This document shows positions 37,988-46,341 of a DNA stretch of 64,000 nucleotides, piece after piece. This DNA is from Xanthomonas sp. F10. GTDB lineage: Bacteria > Pseudomonadota > Gammaproteobacteria > Xanthomonadales > Xanthomonadaceae. Position numbers and translations under genes: made by a program. The notes under the pieces are model-generated. The model saw only the letters and a program-made list of their open reading frames with translations. It was not told the DNA's origin and ran no database searches. Location of the stretch: NCBI RefSeq assembly GCF_014206815.1, contig NZ_JACHNP010000002.1, forward strand, positions 868,001 through 932,000, written 5' to 3'. Position 1 is the stretch's first letter. Every line of letters starts with the position of its first letter.

Positions 37988-37993
37988 GGCCCC

Positions 37994-39769
37994 TCAATCA
38001 TCCACCCGCTCGCCCATCAGCTCGCGCTGGCGCTTGTCCAGTTCCTCGGCATAGCGCTTGCGCACGAAGCTTTCGCTGAGCACGCCCAGCACCTTGCCCT
38101 GCTCGTCGACCACGGCCAGTTCGTCGCTCTGGGTCAGGTCGAACTGGCGCATGGCGGTGACCACGTCGGTGTCGGCGGGCAGGGCGACGTCGCGGTTGCC
38201 GGCGTAGTCGACGATGGCCGCGTCGGCGTTGACGCCATCGGCATAGGCGGCGGCCAGGGTGACCAGGCCCGCGTAGTGGCCGTTCTCGTCCTCCAGCACC
38301 ACACGGGTGCCCGAACCGAGCGGGAAACGGCGGCGGAACTCGGCGACGCTGGTGGTGGCGGCCAGCGGATGCACGTCCTTGCGCATCATCCGTCCGGCGC
38401 TGAGGTGCTTGACCCACCCGACGTCGCGCGCGCTCTTGATGGTTTCGCCGCGCAGGTGCAGGCGCCAGGTGGAGAACGAGTAGCCGAAGATCTGCCGGAC
38501 GATGGTATTGGCCACCAGCACCGCCACCATCACCGCGCTGGCCAGCACGAAGTCGTGGGTGCCCTCGAGCACCAGCATCGCCATCGTCATCGGCGCGCCG
38601 ACCACGGCGGCGGCCATCGCCGCCATGCCGGCCAGCGAGGCGGCGGTGCCGTCGACCAGGGCCATGCCGCTGCCGAGGTTCAGTACGCCGGCGAACAGCC
38701 CGCCGACCAGCGAGCCCATGAACAGCGAGGCGAAGAACAGGCCACCGCGGAAGCCGAAGCCCAGCGAGATGGCCGAACCCAGGCACTTGAGCAGCAACAG
38801 GATGCCGAGCCAGCGCAGCGAGGTCGGGCTGGTCAAGTCCAGGTGCAGCGCGCCGTGCCCGGAGGACAGCACCTGCGGGGTGATCAGTGCCAACGGGATC
38901 AGCAGCAGGCCGCCGGCCACCGGGCGCGCCCAGCGCGGCAACGGGCTGCGGTTGATGGCCTGTTCGATCGCGCCGATCAGGCGCATCACCGCGACCGCCA
39001 GCAGCGCGCAGAGCACGCCGAGCAGCGCGTACAACACGTAGTCTCGCGCCTCCAGCGCCGAGGCCGCCGAGGCCGGCAGCAGGTACGGCTGCACCCCGGC
39101 CAGCTGCGACACGAACACCGCGCCCAGCGAGGCCACCGCCACCGGCGCCAGCGCCGAGGGCGAGTACGCGCCGATGACGATCTCGAACGCGTAGAAGGCG
39201 CCGGCCAGCGGCGCGCCGAAGGCGGCGGCGATGGCCGCGCCGGCACCAGCGCCGACCAGAGTGCGGATGTCGGCGCGGCGCAGGCGCAGCACCCGGCCCA
39301 AGTGCGAGCCGGTGCCCGCGCCCATCTGCGTATACGCCGCTTCCAGGCCGACCGAGGCGCCGACGCCGTTGGAGAACAGGGTCTGCACGGAGACGATCAG
39401 GTTGTCGCGCATCGACATGCGCCCGCCATACAGCGCGTTGGCTTCGACGGCGTCGACCAGCTGGCGCTTGCGCGCGCGCGCGGCCATGCCCAGCAGGCCG
39501 ACCAGCAGCCCGCCCAGCGGCAGCACCAGCAACTGCTGCACGCTCAGCTCGGACATGGCGCTGAGCCGCTCGTCGGCTTCGAGGCCGTACAGCCAGGTCT
39601 GCGCGCCATGCGCCAGGCTGCTCTGCAGCAGGGTCAGCAGGCCGGCCATCACCCCGACCAGCAAGGCCAGGGCGATGAACCACACATCGCTGGCGCGCAG
39701 GCGCCGGCGCAGCGCATCGGCGACGCTGTGCGAAGCGTCGGCCAGGCCCGGCCGCGGACGCAGGTGCAC
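37994..39769 (-). CDS. ClC-family chloride channel/transporter with CBS domains
   Basis: 591-residue membrane protein. About 10-11 hydrophobic helices occupy residues 25-430. The selectivity-filter regions are GVGASVGLEAAYTQMG near residue 135 (Glu corresponds to the gating glutamate of the GKEGP motif) and GFRGGLFFASLFMG near residue 340 (the GxFxP-like motif). Residues about 450-580 hold two CBS domains (LSAGRMMRKDVHPLAATTS and ALPADTDVVTAMRQFDLTQ) that may sense nucleotides. Whether it is a channel or a Cl-/H+ exchanger cannot be decided here. It lies 12 bp from the upstream secreted-protein gene. Confidence 0.9.
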   Translation of the reverse strand: MHLRPRPGLADASHSVADALRRRLRASDVWFIALALLVGVMAGLLTLLQSSLAHGAQTWLYGLEADERLSAMSELSVQQLLVLPLGGLLVGLLGMAARARKRQLVDAVEANALYGGRMSMRDNLIVSVQTLFSNGVGASVGLEAAYTQMGAGTGSHLGRVLRLRRADIRTLVGAGAGAAIAAAFGAPLAGAFYAFEIVIGAYSPSALAPVAVASLGAVFVSQLAGVQPYLLPASAASALEARDYVLYALLGVLCALLAVAVMRLIGAIEQAINRSPLPRWARPVAGGLLLIPLALITPQVLSSGHGALHLDLTSPTSLRWLGILLLLKCLGSAISLGFGFRGGLFFASLFMGSLVGGLFAGVLNLGSGMALVDGTAASLAGMAAMAAAVVGAPMTMAMLVLEGTHDFVLASAVMVAVLVANTIVRQIFGYSFSTWRLHLRGETIKSARDVGWVKHLSAGRMMRKDVHPLAATTSVAEFRRRFPLGSGTRVVLEDENGHYAGLVTLAAAYADGVNADAAIVDYAGNRDVALPADTDVVTAMRQFDLTQSDELAVVDEQGKVLGVLSESFVRKRYAEELDKRQRELMGERVDD

Positions 39770-39781
39770 GGTGCGCGATCC

Positions 39782-40294
39782 TTATTTGACGCGACGGACC
39801 TTGGCGCGGGTGTTGTAGTTGTCGATCTGCATGTACCACACGCCCATGATCCCCGGGGTGATCTTCACCTTGGGCGCAGTGCGGTGCACGCTGGCCAGGC
39901 TCGCTGCTTCGGTCTGCTCCCATTCCTGGCCATTGGCCAGCACGTAGTGGCGGCCTTTGGCGAAGCCGGAGAACTCGCCCACCAGGGTGCTCTCGATCGG
40001 CTCGGCGCTGCCGAAGTCGAAGAAGCCGCGGTTCTTGGTGATCACCTCGCGGCGGCCTTCCTCCTTGGCTTTTTCCAGCGCCACCGCGGTTTCCTTGGCG
40101 ACCTTGCCCTGCAGCCAGTCGTTCAGCGCGGCCAGCTCCTGCGGCGACAGCTTGTCCAGCCCGGCGGCCTTGAACTCCTGCGGCGACATCTGGGTCTGCA
40201 GATCGCCGGAGACGGTGCGCTGGGCGAGTGCCGGGGCGGCGTATACGGCGAGCGCCGCGCACAGGGCCAGGGGAGCGAGACGCGCAAGGGACAT
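39782..40294 (-). CDS. Secreted protein, unknown function
   Basis: 170-residue exported protein. The signal peptide ends APALAQ near residue 25. The mature part has a helical segment (LSPQELAALNDWLQGKVAKE) and a beta-rich part (STLVGEFSGFAKGRHYVLAN and WYMQIDNYNTRAKVRRVK). This layout is common in Xanthomonadaceae as an uncharacterised conserved protein; I know no function. It is the first gene of a probable two-gene unit with the ClC gene, 12 bp apart. Confidence 0.75.
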   Translation of the reverse strand: MSLARLAPLALCAALAVYAAPALAQRTVSGDLQTQMSPQEFKAAGLDKLSPQELAALNDWLQGKVAKETAVALEKAKEEGRREVITKNRGFFDFGSAEPIESTLVGEFSGFAKGRHYVLANGQEWEQTEAASLASVHRTAPKVKITPGIMGVWYMQIDNYNTRAKVRRVK

Positions 40295-40391
40295 GGCGGG
40301 GATCCGGGCAGTGGGATGCGCGGTAGTGTAGTCGCAAGCGGTGACGGCGCACCGCCTGCCGGCGCACCCGGGACCGCGTCGGCGCCCGGCC

Positions 40392-41513
40392 TCAGTCCTC
40401 GGCGGCAGCGGGCGCGACGGCCGCGCGTGGCGGCCGCCGATACACGAAATCCGGGGGCGGCGCGGCGGCTTCGCGCTGCGCCAGCGCCTGCAGTGCCGCG
40501 TGCGCCGGGGCGCGTTCGCACACCGGGTCCAGGGTCGCGGCATCGCCGCTCAGCGCCAGCGCCTGGCAGCGGCAGCCTCCCCAGTCGATCTCGCGCTTCG
40601 GGCAGCCCTGGCACACCTCGGGCATCCAGGCGCTGCCGCGGAAGCGCACGAAGGCCTCGCCGTCTGCCCAGATCGCCGCCAGCGGGCGCGTGCGCAGGTT
40701 CTCGAAGCGCATGTCCGGCAGGGTCTCGGCGGCATGGCAGGGCAGCACGTCGCCGCGCGGGGAGATGTTGACGAAGCGCTGGCCCCAGCCGCCCATGCAG
40801 GCCTTGGGCCGGTGCGCGTAGTAGTCGGGGGTGACGAAATCGATGTGCAGGCGGTCCTGCAGGCGCAGGCGGGCGGCGTCCACCGCGGCCACGGTGGCGT
40901 CGATCTGCGCGCGGCTGGGCATCAGCGCGGCGCGATTGCGCAGGCCCCAGCCGTAGTACTGGGTATGGGCCACTTCCAGGCGTTCGGCGCCGAGCTCCAG
41001 CGCCAGTTCGATCATTGCCGGGACACGTTCGGCGTTGTGCCGATGGATCACCGCGTTGATCGTCAGCGGCAGGTCGAGCGCGCGCACCGCCGCGGCGAAC
41101 GCGCGCTTCTTCGCCAGGCTGTCGCGGTAGCCGGCGATGCGGTCGGCGCCGGCGGCGTCGGCATCCTGGATGCTCAGTTGCACGTGCTCCAACCCAGCGG
41201 CGGCCAGGGCCGCCAGCATCGGCGCGCCGCCGGCCACGCCGGAGGTGATTAGGTTGCTGTACAGGCCCAGTGCGCGCGCATGCGCCACCAGCTCGGGCAG
41301 GTCCTTGCGCAGCATCGGTTCGCCGCCGGAGAAGTGCGCCTGCAGCACGCCCATCGCCGCGGCCTGGTCCAGCGCCGAGCGCCAGCCGGCGGTGTCCAGT
41401 TCCTCGCGCAGGCCGGCCAGTTCGATCGGGTTGGAGCAATACGGGCAGGCCAGCGGGCAGCGGTGGGTCAGCTCCAGCAGGATCGACAGCGGCGGCGGCA
41501 CCTGGGCGGTCAT
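40392..41513 (-). CDS. pqqE: PqqA peptide cyclase PqqE
   Basis: 373-residue radical SAM enzyme that links Glu17 and Tyr21 of PqqA, the first step of pyrroloquinoline quinone synthesis. The SAM site is [14 protein letters not shown] near residue 16, with [12 protein letters not shown] near residue 62. The C-terminal SPASM region has [20 protein letters not shown] and CHAAETLP, then [16 protein letters not shown], giving the auxiliary Fe-S cysteines. The start overlaps pqqD by four bases. Confidence 0.96.
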   Translation of the reverse strand: MTAQVPPPLSILLELTHRCPLACPYCSNPIELAGLREELDTAGWRSALDQAAAMGVLQAHFSGGEPMLRKDLPELVAHARALGLYSNLITSGVAGGAPMLAALAAAGLEHVQLSIQDADAAGADRIAGYRDSLAKKRAFAAAVRALDLPLTINAVIHRHNAERVPAMIELALELGAERLEVAHTQYYGWGLRNRAALMPSRAQIDATVAAVDAARLRLQDRLHIDFVTPDYYAHRPKACMGGWGQRFVNISPRGDVLPCHAAETLPDMRFENLRTRPLAAIWADGEAFVRFRGSAWMPEVCQGCPKREIDWGGCRCQALALSGDAATLDPVCERAPAHAALQALAQREAAAPPPDFVYRRPPRAAVAPAAAED

Positions 41514-41788
41514 GCGCGCAGCAGCCGCTTGGCGTGCAACTGCTGCGCCAGTTCGCGCACGTCGCGTTCGACCTCGGCCGGGTCGGCCTCGAATTCGGCG
41601 GCCAGTTCCGCGGCGATCGCCGCCAGGCTGCGGGCGCCGTCGCAGCGCGAGACGATGGCGTGGGCGATCTCGTCCAGTTCGATCACCCGTTCCGGTGCCA
41701 GCAGCACCCATTGGTCGCGGGCGCGGTCGTGCTGCAGGCGCACGCCGGCGACGAGCCGCGGCTGGCTGCCGGCGTCCAGCGTGCTCAT
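41510..41788 (-). CDS. pqqD: PQQ peptide chaperone PqqD
   Basis: 92-residue RiPP recognition-element protein that binds the PqqA precursor and presents it to PqqE. The signature is [39 protein letters not shown] and then [16 protein letters not shown]. Length is normal. It overlaps pqqC and pqqE by four bases each, so translation is coupled. Confidence 0.95.
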   Translation of the reverse strand: MSTLDAGSQPRLVAGVRLQHDRARDQWVLLAPERVIELDEIAHAIVSRCDGARSLAAIAAELAAEFEADPAEVERDVRELAQQLHAKRLLRA

Positions 41789-42531
41789 GCCGCGGCCTGC
41801 GCGGCGTCGGGGGCGAACGCGTCCGGCCAGGCCACGCCCGGCTGCACGTAGGCGAAGTGCAACGCGTCCAGTTGCGACCACAGCACGCCGCACTTGAAGC
41901 GCAGCGCGTCTTGCACCAGGTGCTGCTTCTCCACGGTGTCGGCGTGGCGCTTGACGTAGTCCAGGGCGAAGTCCGAATCGCGCGGCGCCTCGTGCAGGCG
42001 ATGCTCGAAATACGCCAGCGCCTCGCGCGAGACGAAGTCGTAGTGCTGCAGCATGCCGGCCACGCGGTGGCTGATGATGCCCGGCGCGAACAGCTCGGTC
42101 AGCGACGAGGCGATGGCCTCCAGCAGGCTCTTCTCGCGCACGAAGTGCAGGTAGCCCTGTACCGCGAAGCGAGTGCCGGGCAGCAGGCCGCGGCCGGACT
42201 GCACCAGGTCGCGGTCCAGCCCGAGCGCGTCGGTCAGGTGCAGCCAGCGGGCGATGCCGCCTTCGCCGTCGCTGCTGCCGTCGTGGTCGACGATGCGTTG
42301 GCGCCAGATCCGGCGCAACGCCGGATCGTCCATCCGCGCCAGGATCGCCGCGTCCTTGAGCGGGATGCAGCGCTGGTACTCGTAGCGGTTCAGCGCCCAG
42401 GCCTGGACCTGGCCGCGGTTCAGGCGCCCGCTGTGCAGCAGCGCGTGGAAGGGATGCTGGTCGTGGTACAGCCGCGCGCCGATCGCGCGCAGCGCGGTTT
42501 CCAGTTGCTCTGGGCTCAGCAAGGCGCTCAC
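41785..42531 (-). CDS. pqqC: Pyrroloquinoline-quinone synthase PqqC
   Basis: 248-residue oxidase that closes the ring and performs the last oxidation to PQQ without a metal. The helical-bundle sequence is typical: [58 protein letters not shown] and [20 protein letters not shown]. Length matches (about 250). A 34-bp gap separates it from pqqB. Confidence 0.97.
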   Translation of the reverse strand: MSALLSPEQLETALRAIGARLYHDQHPFHALLHSGRLNRGQVQAWALNRYEYQRCIPLKDAAILARMDDPALRRIWRQRIVDHDGSSDGEGGIARWLHLTDALGLDRDLVQSGRGLLPGTRFAVQGYLHFVREKSLLEAIASSLTELFAPGIISHRVAGMLQHYDFVSREALAYFEHRLHEAPRDSDFALDYVKRHADTVEKQHLVQDALRFKCGVLWSQLDALHFAYVQPGVAWPDAFAPDAAQAAA

Positions 42532-42565
42532 GGGCTCGGCCTCGCAGGCGATGCGGGGGTTCGGG

Positions 42566-43465
42566 TCATAGCGCGATCTCCATGCCGTCGTGGGCCACGT
42601 CCCAACCGTGCGCGGCGACGGTGGCGCGCTCCGGGGAACCGGCGTCGAGGATCGGGTTGGTGGTGTTGATGTGGATGAAGACCTTGCGCGCCACCTGCAG
42701 ATCGGCGAAGGCGCGCAGGGTGCCGGCCGCGCCGTCGATGCTCATGTGGCCCATGCGCTGGCCGGTCTTGGCGCTGACGCCAAGCTGCACCAGTTCGTCG
42801 TCGCGCCACAGCGTGCCGTCGAAGAACACCAGCTCGGCGCCATGCAGCCGCGCGCGCAGGGCCTCGGTCAGCGCGGCGCAGCCGGGGATGTAGTGCACGC
42901 GGTGCTGGCCGTCGTCGATGGTCAGGCCCAGCGTCTCCTCGGCGGAGCCGGCCAGGTCGCCGCTGTGGCGGCTTTCCATGAACAGCGGCACCTTGCCCGG
43001 CACCGCGAACGGCGTGACCTGCAACCCCAGCAGCGACAGCGGCGTGTCCAGGGCGAACGGGTGGCGGTGCACGTAGGCCGGGTGCAGCGCGTCGAACACC
43101 GGGTTCTGCGCCAGCAACTCGAGCACGCGGCCGCTGGCATACAGGTCGAAGCGCTGGCTCTCGCGCATCGACAGCAGGCCGGCGATATGGTCGATCTCGC
43201 CGCTGGTCAGCAGCACGGCCTCGATCGGCGAATGGCGCTGCTCGCGCTGCGGCCACAGTGCCGGCGTGGCCAACACCTGCTGGCGAAAATCCGGTGAGGC
43301 ATTGATCAACAGCCAGCGCTGGCGGTCGACGCTGACCGCAATGCTGGCCTGGGTACGACGTTGAGCACCCGGGTGTTGCTGCCACGCGCGTTGGCTCGCG
43401 GGCGTGTGACAGTTCCACTGCGGGTGCCCTCCGCCTGCCGCCGATCCCAATACGATGAGGTGCAT
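42566..43465 (-). CDS. pqqB: PQQ biosynthesis protein PqqB
   Basis: 299-residue metallo-beta-lactamase-fold protein thought to hydroxylate the cross-linked tyrosine of PqqA. It starts MHLIVLGSAAGGGHPQWNC, with the conserved Gly-rich N-terminus and PQWNC. Other family motifs are LTSGEIDHIAGLLSMRE (the usual His-rich site is altered in this family), VPLFMESRHSGD and FFDGTLWRDDEL. ATG 43465 is preferred over an upstream Met at 43498, giving the family start. Confidence 0.95.
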   Translation of the reverse strand: MHLIVLGSAAGGGHPQWNCHTPASQRAWQQHPGAQRRTQASIAVSVDRQRWLLINASPDFRQQVLATPALWPQREQRHSPIEAVLLTSGEIDHIAGLLSMRESQRFDLYASGRVLELLAQNPVFDALHPAYVHRHPFALDTPLSLLGLQVTPFAVPGKVPLFMESRHSGDLAGSAEETLGLTIDDGQHRVHYIPGCAALTEALRARLHGAELVFFDGTLWRDDELVQLGVSAKTGQRMGHMSIDGAAGTLRAFADLQVARKVFIHINTTNPILDAGSPERATVAAHGWDVAHDGMEIAL

Positions 43466-43710
43466 CCGGTCTCCGTTGGCATAAGGGGATGCCTCCATCC
43501 CCGAACACGCCGCGTCGAGCCTGGCGGCTCAACCCGATGGGCCGCGTTTGCCCACGCCCGTGGCTGCGTCATCGCTCGGGCGTGGACGGATGTCCACTTC
43601 CTCGCTCTTTCTTGCCACAGGCGCGCGCAAACACGGCGCGGCATGTTCGGGGATGGAAGACATACCCCGGCCGGTCGCGCTTCGGTCGCGGGAAAGGAGG
43701 ACTGCGCGGG
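43466..43710 (-). promoter_or_regulatory. Structured pqqA-pqqB spacer
   Basis: 245 bp between pqqA and pqqB. A 20-bp near-perfect inverted repeat (one mismatch) has arms at about 43498-43517 (TCCATCCCCGAACACGCCGC) and 43640-43659. Inside, CCACGCCCG (43552-43560) and CGGGCGTGG (43577-43585) form a second stem. Folded, the RNA would make a long branched hairpin just after the PqqA peptide reading frame. Partial termination or RNA processing that yields more PqqA than enzymes is a plausible role but is inference. Confidence 0.55.
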
Positions 43711-43791
43711 TCAGAGCTCGCCGGAGGCGTAGCAGTTGATTTCCGCGCCGACGCAGATCTCGCGGATCACAGGCTTGTTCCACTTCTTCAT
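43711..43791 (-). CDS. pqqA: PQQ precursor peptide PqqA
   Basis: 26-residue precursor: MKKWNKPVIREICVGAEINC then YASGEL. Glu17 and Tyr21 (motif ExxxY) are the residues cross-linked by PqqE and become PQQ. The start ATG at 43791 has an AGAGGAAC box upstream. It is the first gene of pqqABCDE on the minus strand; no pqqF peptidase gene is in the window. Confidence 0.95.
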   Translation of the reverse strand: MKKWNKPVIREICVGAEINCYASGEL

Positions 43792-44071
43792 GTGCGTTCC
43801 TCTTCGAGTCGGTCCAGGGGCGACGGCAGCGGCGCATGCAGGACAGCTTTGCGGTTGCAAAGCATGAGGTTGCCGTCGCGTTCGAGCATAGGCGCGGGGG
43901 TTGGGGCGGTTGTGAAATTCCGGTAAAAGCGCCGCAAGTCGCAACCGGGTCACAGTGAGCTGGCGGTGCGTGTCCGCGCCGCGCGTCGTGGCGACGCACT
44001 CGGCGCAATTGTGAGAACGCGCACAAGCGCGTTAGTGTAGGCAGCACCGTTTTCGTCGACTGCGTCCGTCC
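43792..44071. promoter_or_regulatory. Divergent pqqA/relA promoter region
   Basis: 280 bp between pqqA (minus) and relA (plus). Both promoters should lie here; less GC-rich stretches occur around 43850-43925 and 44005-44055. I cannot assign -35/-10 boxes with confidence. No gene is seen. Confidence 0.4.
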
Positions 44072-46225
44072 TTGAACCACACCGTCCACTCCGGCCTGGA
44101 GGCGTTGCTGCAGCGCCCGGCGGCCGCGACCCTGGCGCCCGCCCTGCGCGCGGCGCTGTTGCAAGCCTGGCAGGCGCAGCCCGAGCCGCCGCGGCTGCCG
44201 TGGCCGGTGCTGGCCGACACCCTGGATGCGCTGGCGCTGCTGTCCGCGGACGAAGCCGCGCTGCTGGCCGCGCTGCTGTTCGACCTGCCGGGCCTGCGCG
44301 CGCAGTTGCCGCAGCTGCCGGTGGAACCGCCGGCGCGGGCGCAGGCGGTGACCGGGTTGCTGGAGGCGCAGGACGCCGCCGACCAGGTGTGGGCGCTGCA
44401 TGCCGGGCGCGAGGCCGGGCGCAACAGCGAGGGCCTGCGCCGGCTGCTGCTGTCGATCGTGCAGGACCTGCGGGTGGTGCCGATCCTGCTGGCGCGGCAA
44501 CTGGCGCAGATGCGCGTGGCCGACAAGGCGCCGGAGGCGCAGCGCCGCGCGCTGGCGCAGCTGACCCGCGACATCCACGCGCCGCTGGCCAATCGCCTGG
44601 GCATCTGGCAGTTGAAATGGGAGCTGGAGGACCTGGCGTTCCGGCACCTGGAGCCGGACACCTACCGGCGCATCGCCCGCGAGGTCGACGAGAGCCGGGT
44701 GGCGCGCGAGCGCTACATCGAGGCGGTCAAGAAAATCCTGTCCAAGGCGCTGGCCGAGCAGGGCCTGCGCGCGGAGATCAGCGGGCGGCCCAAGCACATC
44801 TACAGCATCTGGCGGAAGATGCAGAAGAAGCGCCTGGCCTTCGACCAGCTTTACGACCTGCGCGCGGTGCGGGTGATGGTCGACGACGTCGCCGCCTGCT
44901 ACGCCGCGCTGGGCGTGGTGCACGCGCTGTGGGCGCCGGTGCCCAGCGAGTTCGACGACTACATCGCCCGGCCCAAGGCCAACGACTACCGCTCGCTGCA
45001 CACCGCGGTGGTCGGCCCGGAGGGGCGCACGATCGAGGTGCAGATCCGCACCCACGACATGCACGCGCAGGCCGAACTGGGCGTGGCCGCGCACTGGAAG
45101 TACAAGGAAGGCGGCAAGGGCGCGGAGAAGGCCTTCGACCGCAAGATCACCTGGATGCGGCAGCTGCTGGAGCAGTCGCAGGACGGCGAGCAGGGCGGGC
45201 TGGCCGGGGCGCTGGACGCCGAACTGGTCGAGGACCGGGTCTATGCGCTGACCCCGATGGGCGAGGTGATCGACCTGCCGCAAGGCGCCACGCCGCTGGA
45301 CTTCGCCTACCACGTGCACACCATGGTCGGGCACCGCTGCCGCGGCGCCAAGGTCAACAACCGCATCGTGCCGCTGACCCACAAGCTGCGCAGCGGCGAC
45401 CGCGTGGAGATCCTCACCGGCAAGGAGGCCGAGCCGCGCCGCGACTGGCTGCTGCCGGCCAACGGTTACCTGGCCAGCGGGCGCTCGCGCGACAAGGTGC
45501 GCGCCTGGTTCCACAAGCTGGACCGCGCGCGCAACGTGCAGGCCGGCAAGGAATTGCTGGAGCGCGAACTCAAGCGCCTGGGCCTGCAGCAGGCCGACCT
45601 GCTGCCGGCGGCGAAGAAGTTCCATGCCGACGGCGTGGAGGAGCTGTACATCCAGGTCGCGCTGGGCGATGTCGGCCCCAGCCAGGTCGGGCGCGCGCTG
45701 CACGAGGCCGAGCGCGCCGCGGCGCAGCCGGCCGCGCCGGCCATGCCGCGGCCGACCGCGCGGCGCACCGGGCTGGGCAAGTCCAAGTTCACTGTGCAGG
45801 GCGTGGGCAATCTGCTGGTGCAACTGGCGCGCTGCTGCCAGCCGGTGGCCGGTGAGCCGATCGCCGGGTATCTCACCCGCACCCGCGGCGTCACCGTGCA
45901 CCGCAGCGACTGCGCGGCGTTCGCGCGGCTGGCCGCCAGCCATCCGCAGCGGGTGCTGCCGGTGGAGTGGGGCCAGGCCGGCGGCGGCTACGAGGTCGAC
46001 GTGCTGGTGCGCGCAGTGGACCGGCGCTGGTTGCTCAAGGACATCACCAACCTGATCGCCCAGGAAGAGGCGCACGTGCTGGAGATCAACAGCGACAACG
46101 TGCGCGACAGCGGCCTGGCGCAACTGCGGCTGCGGCTGAAGGTCGGCGACTACGGGCAACTGTCCACCTTGCTCGGCAAGCTCGACGCGTTGCCGGGCGT
46201 GCACGAGGCGCGGCGGCTGGGCTGA
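44072..46225 (+). CDS. relA: (p)ppGpp synthetase RelA
   Basis: 717-residue ribosome-associated alarmone synthetase. The N-terminal domain lacks the HD hydrolase site (LSADEAALLAALLFDLPGL where HDxxED would be), so no hydrolase activity is expected. The synthetase domain has GRPKHIYSIWRKMQKKRL, YDLRAVRVMV and EFDDYIARPKANDYRSLHTA; its EXDD form (Glu293 to Asp296) marks the monofunctional RelA type, unlike the RXKD of SpoT. TGS (VYALTPMGEVIDLPQGATPL), zinc-finger-like (LARCCQPVAGEPI) and C-terminal ACT domains follow. The only good start is TTG 44072, MNHTVHSGLEAL, with no strong Shine-Dalgarno. Confidence 0.95.
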   Translation: MNHTVHSGLEALLQRPAAATLAPALRAALLQAWQAQPEPPRLPWPVLADTLDALALLSADEAALLAALLFDLPGLRAQLPQLPVEPPARAQAVTGLLEAQDAADQVWALHAGREAGRNSEGLRRLLLSIVQDLRVVPILLARQLAQMRVADKAPEAQRRALAQLTRDIHAPLANRLGIWQLKWELEDLAFRHLEPDTYRRIAREVDESRVARERYIEAVKKILSKALAEQGLRAEISGRPKHIYSIWRKMQKKRLAFDQLYDLRAVRVMVDDVAACYAALGVVHALWAPVPSEFDDYIARPKANDYRSLHTAVVGPEGRTIEVQIRTHDMHAQAELGVAAHWKYKEGGKGAEKAFDRKITWMRQLLEQSQDGEQGGLAGALDAELVEDRVYALTPMGEVIDLPQGATPLDFAYHVHTMVGHRCRGAKVNNRIVPLTHKLRSGDRVEILTGKEAEPRRDWLLPANGYLASGRSRDKVRAWFHKLDRARNVQAGKELLERELKRLGLQQADLLPAAKKFHADGVEELYIQVALGDVGPSQVGRALHEAERAAAQPAAPAMPRPTARRTGLGKSKFTVQGVGNLLVQLARCCQPVAGEPIAGYLTRTRGVTVHRSDCAAFARLAASHPQRVLPVEWGQAGGGYEVDVLVRAVDRRWLLKDITNLIAQEEAHVLEINSDNVRDSGLAQLRLRLKVGDYGQLSTLLGKLDALPGVHEARRLG

Positions 46226-46341
46226 GCGCCGGCGCCGCGCGGGGCCGCAGGCGTGCCCGCGGCCGCTCCGACCGTCCCCGGAGGGGAGGGGGCTGGGCGA
46301 CGCACAGCTGTTCGTCATCGGGCCGACGCTAAGCTTGCGCG

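Larger units (their letters stand above)
37257..37993. other. Repeat-rich junction between hrpA and the ClC gene
   Basis: 737 bp between convergent genes. It contains the two arms of heptad repeat F, two REP-A pairs and two REP-B copies. One possible 45-residue reading frame lies at 37561-37698 (separate entry). Apparently a landing zone for several short-repeat families. Confidence 0.7.
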
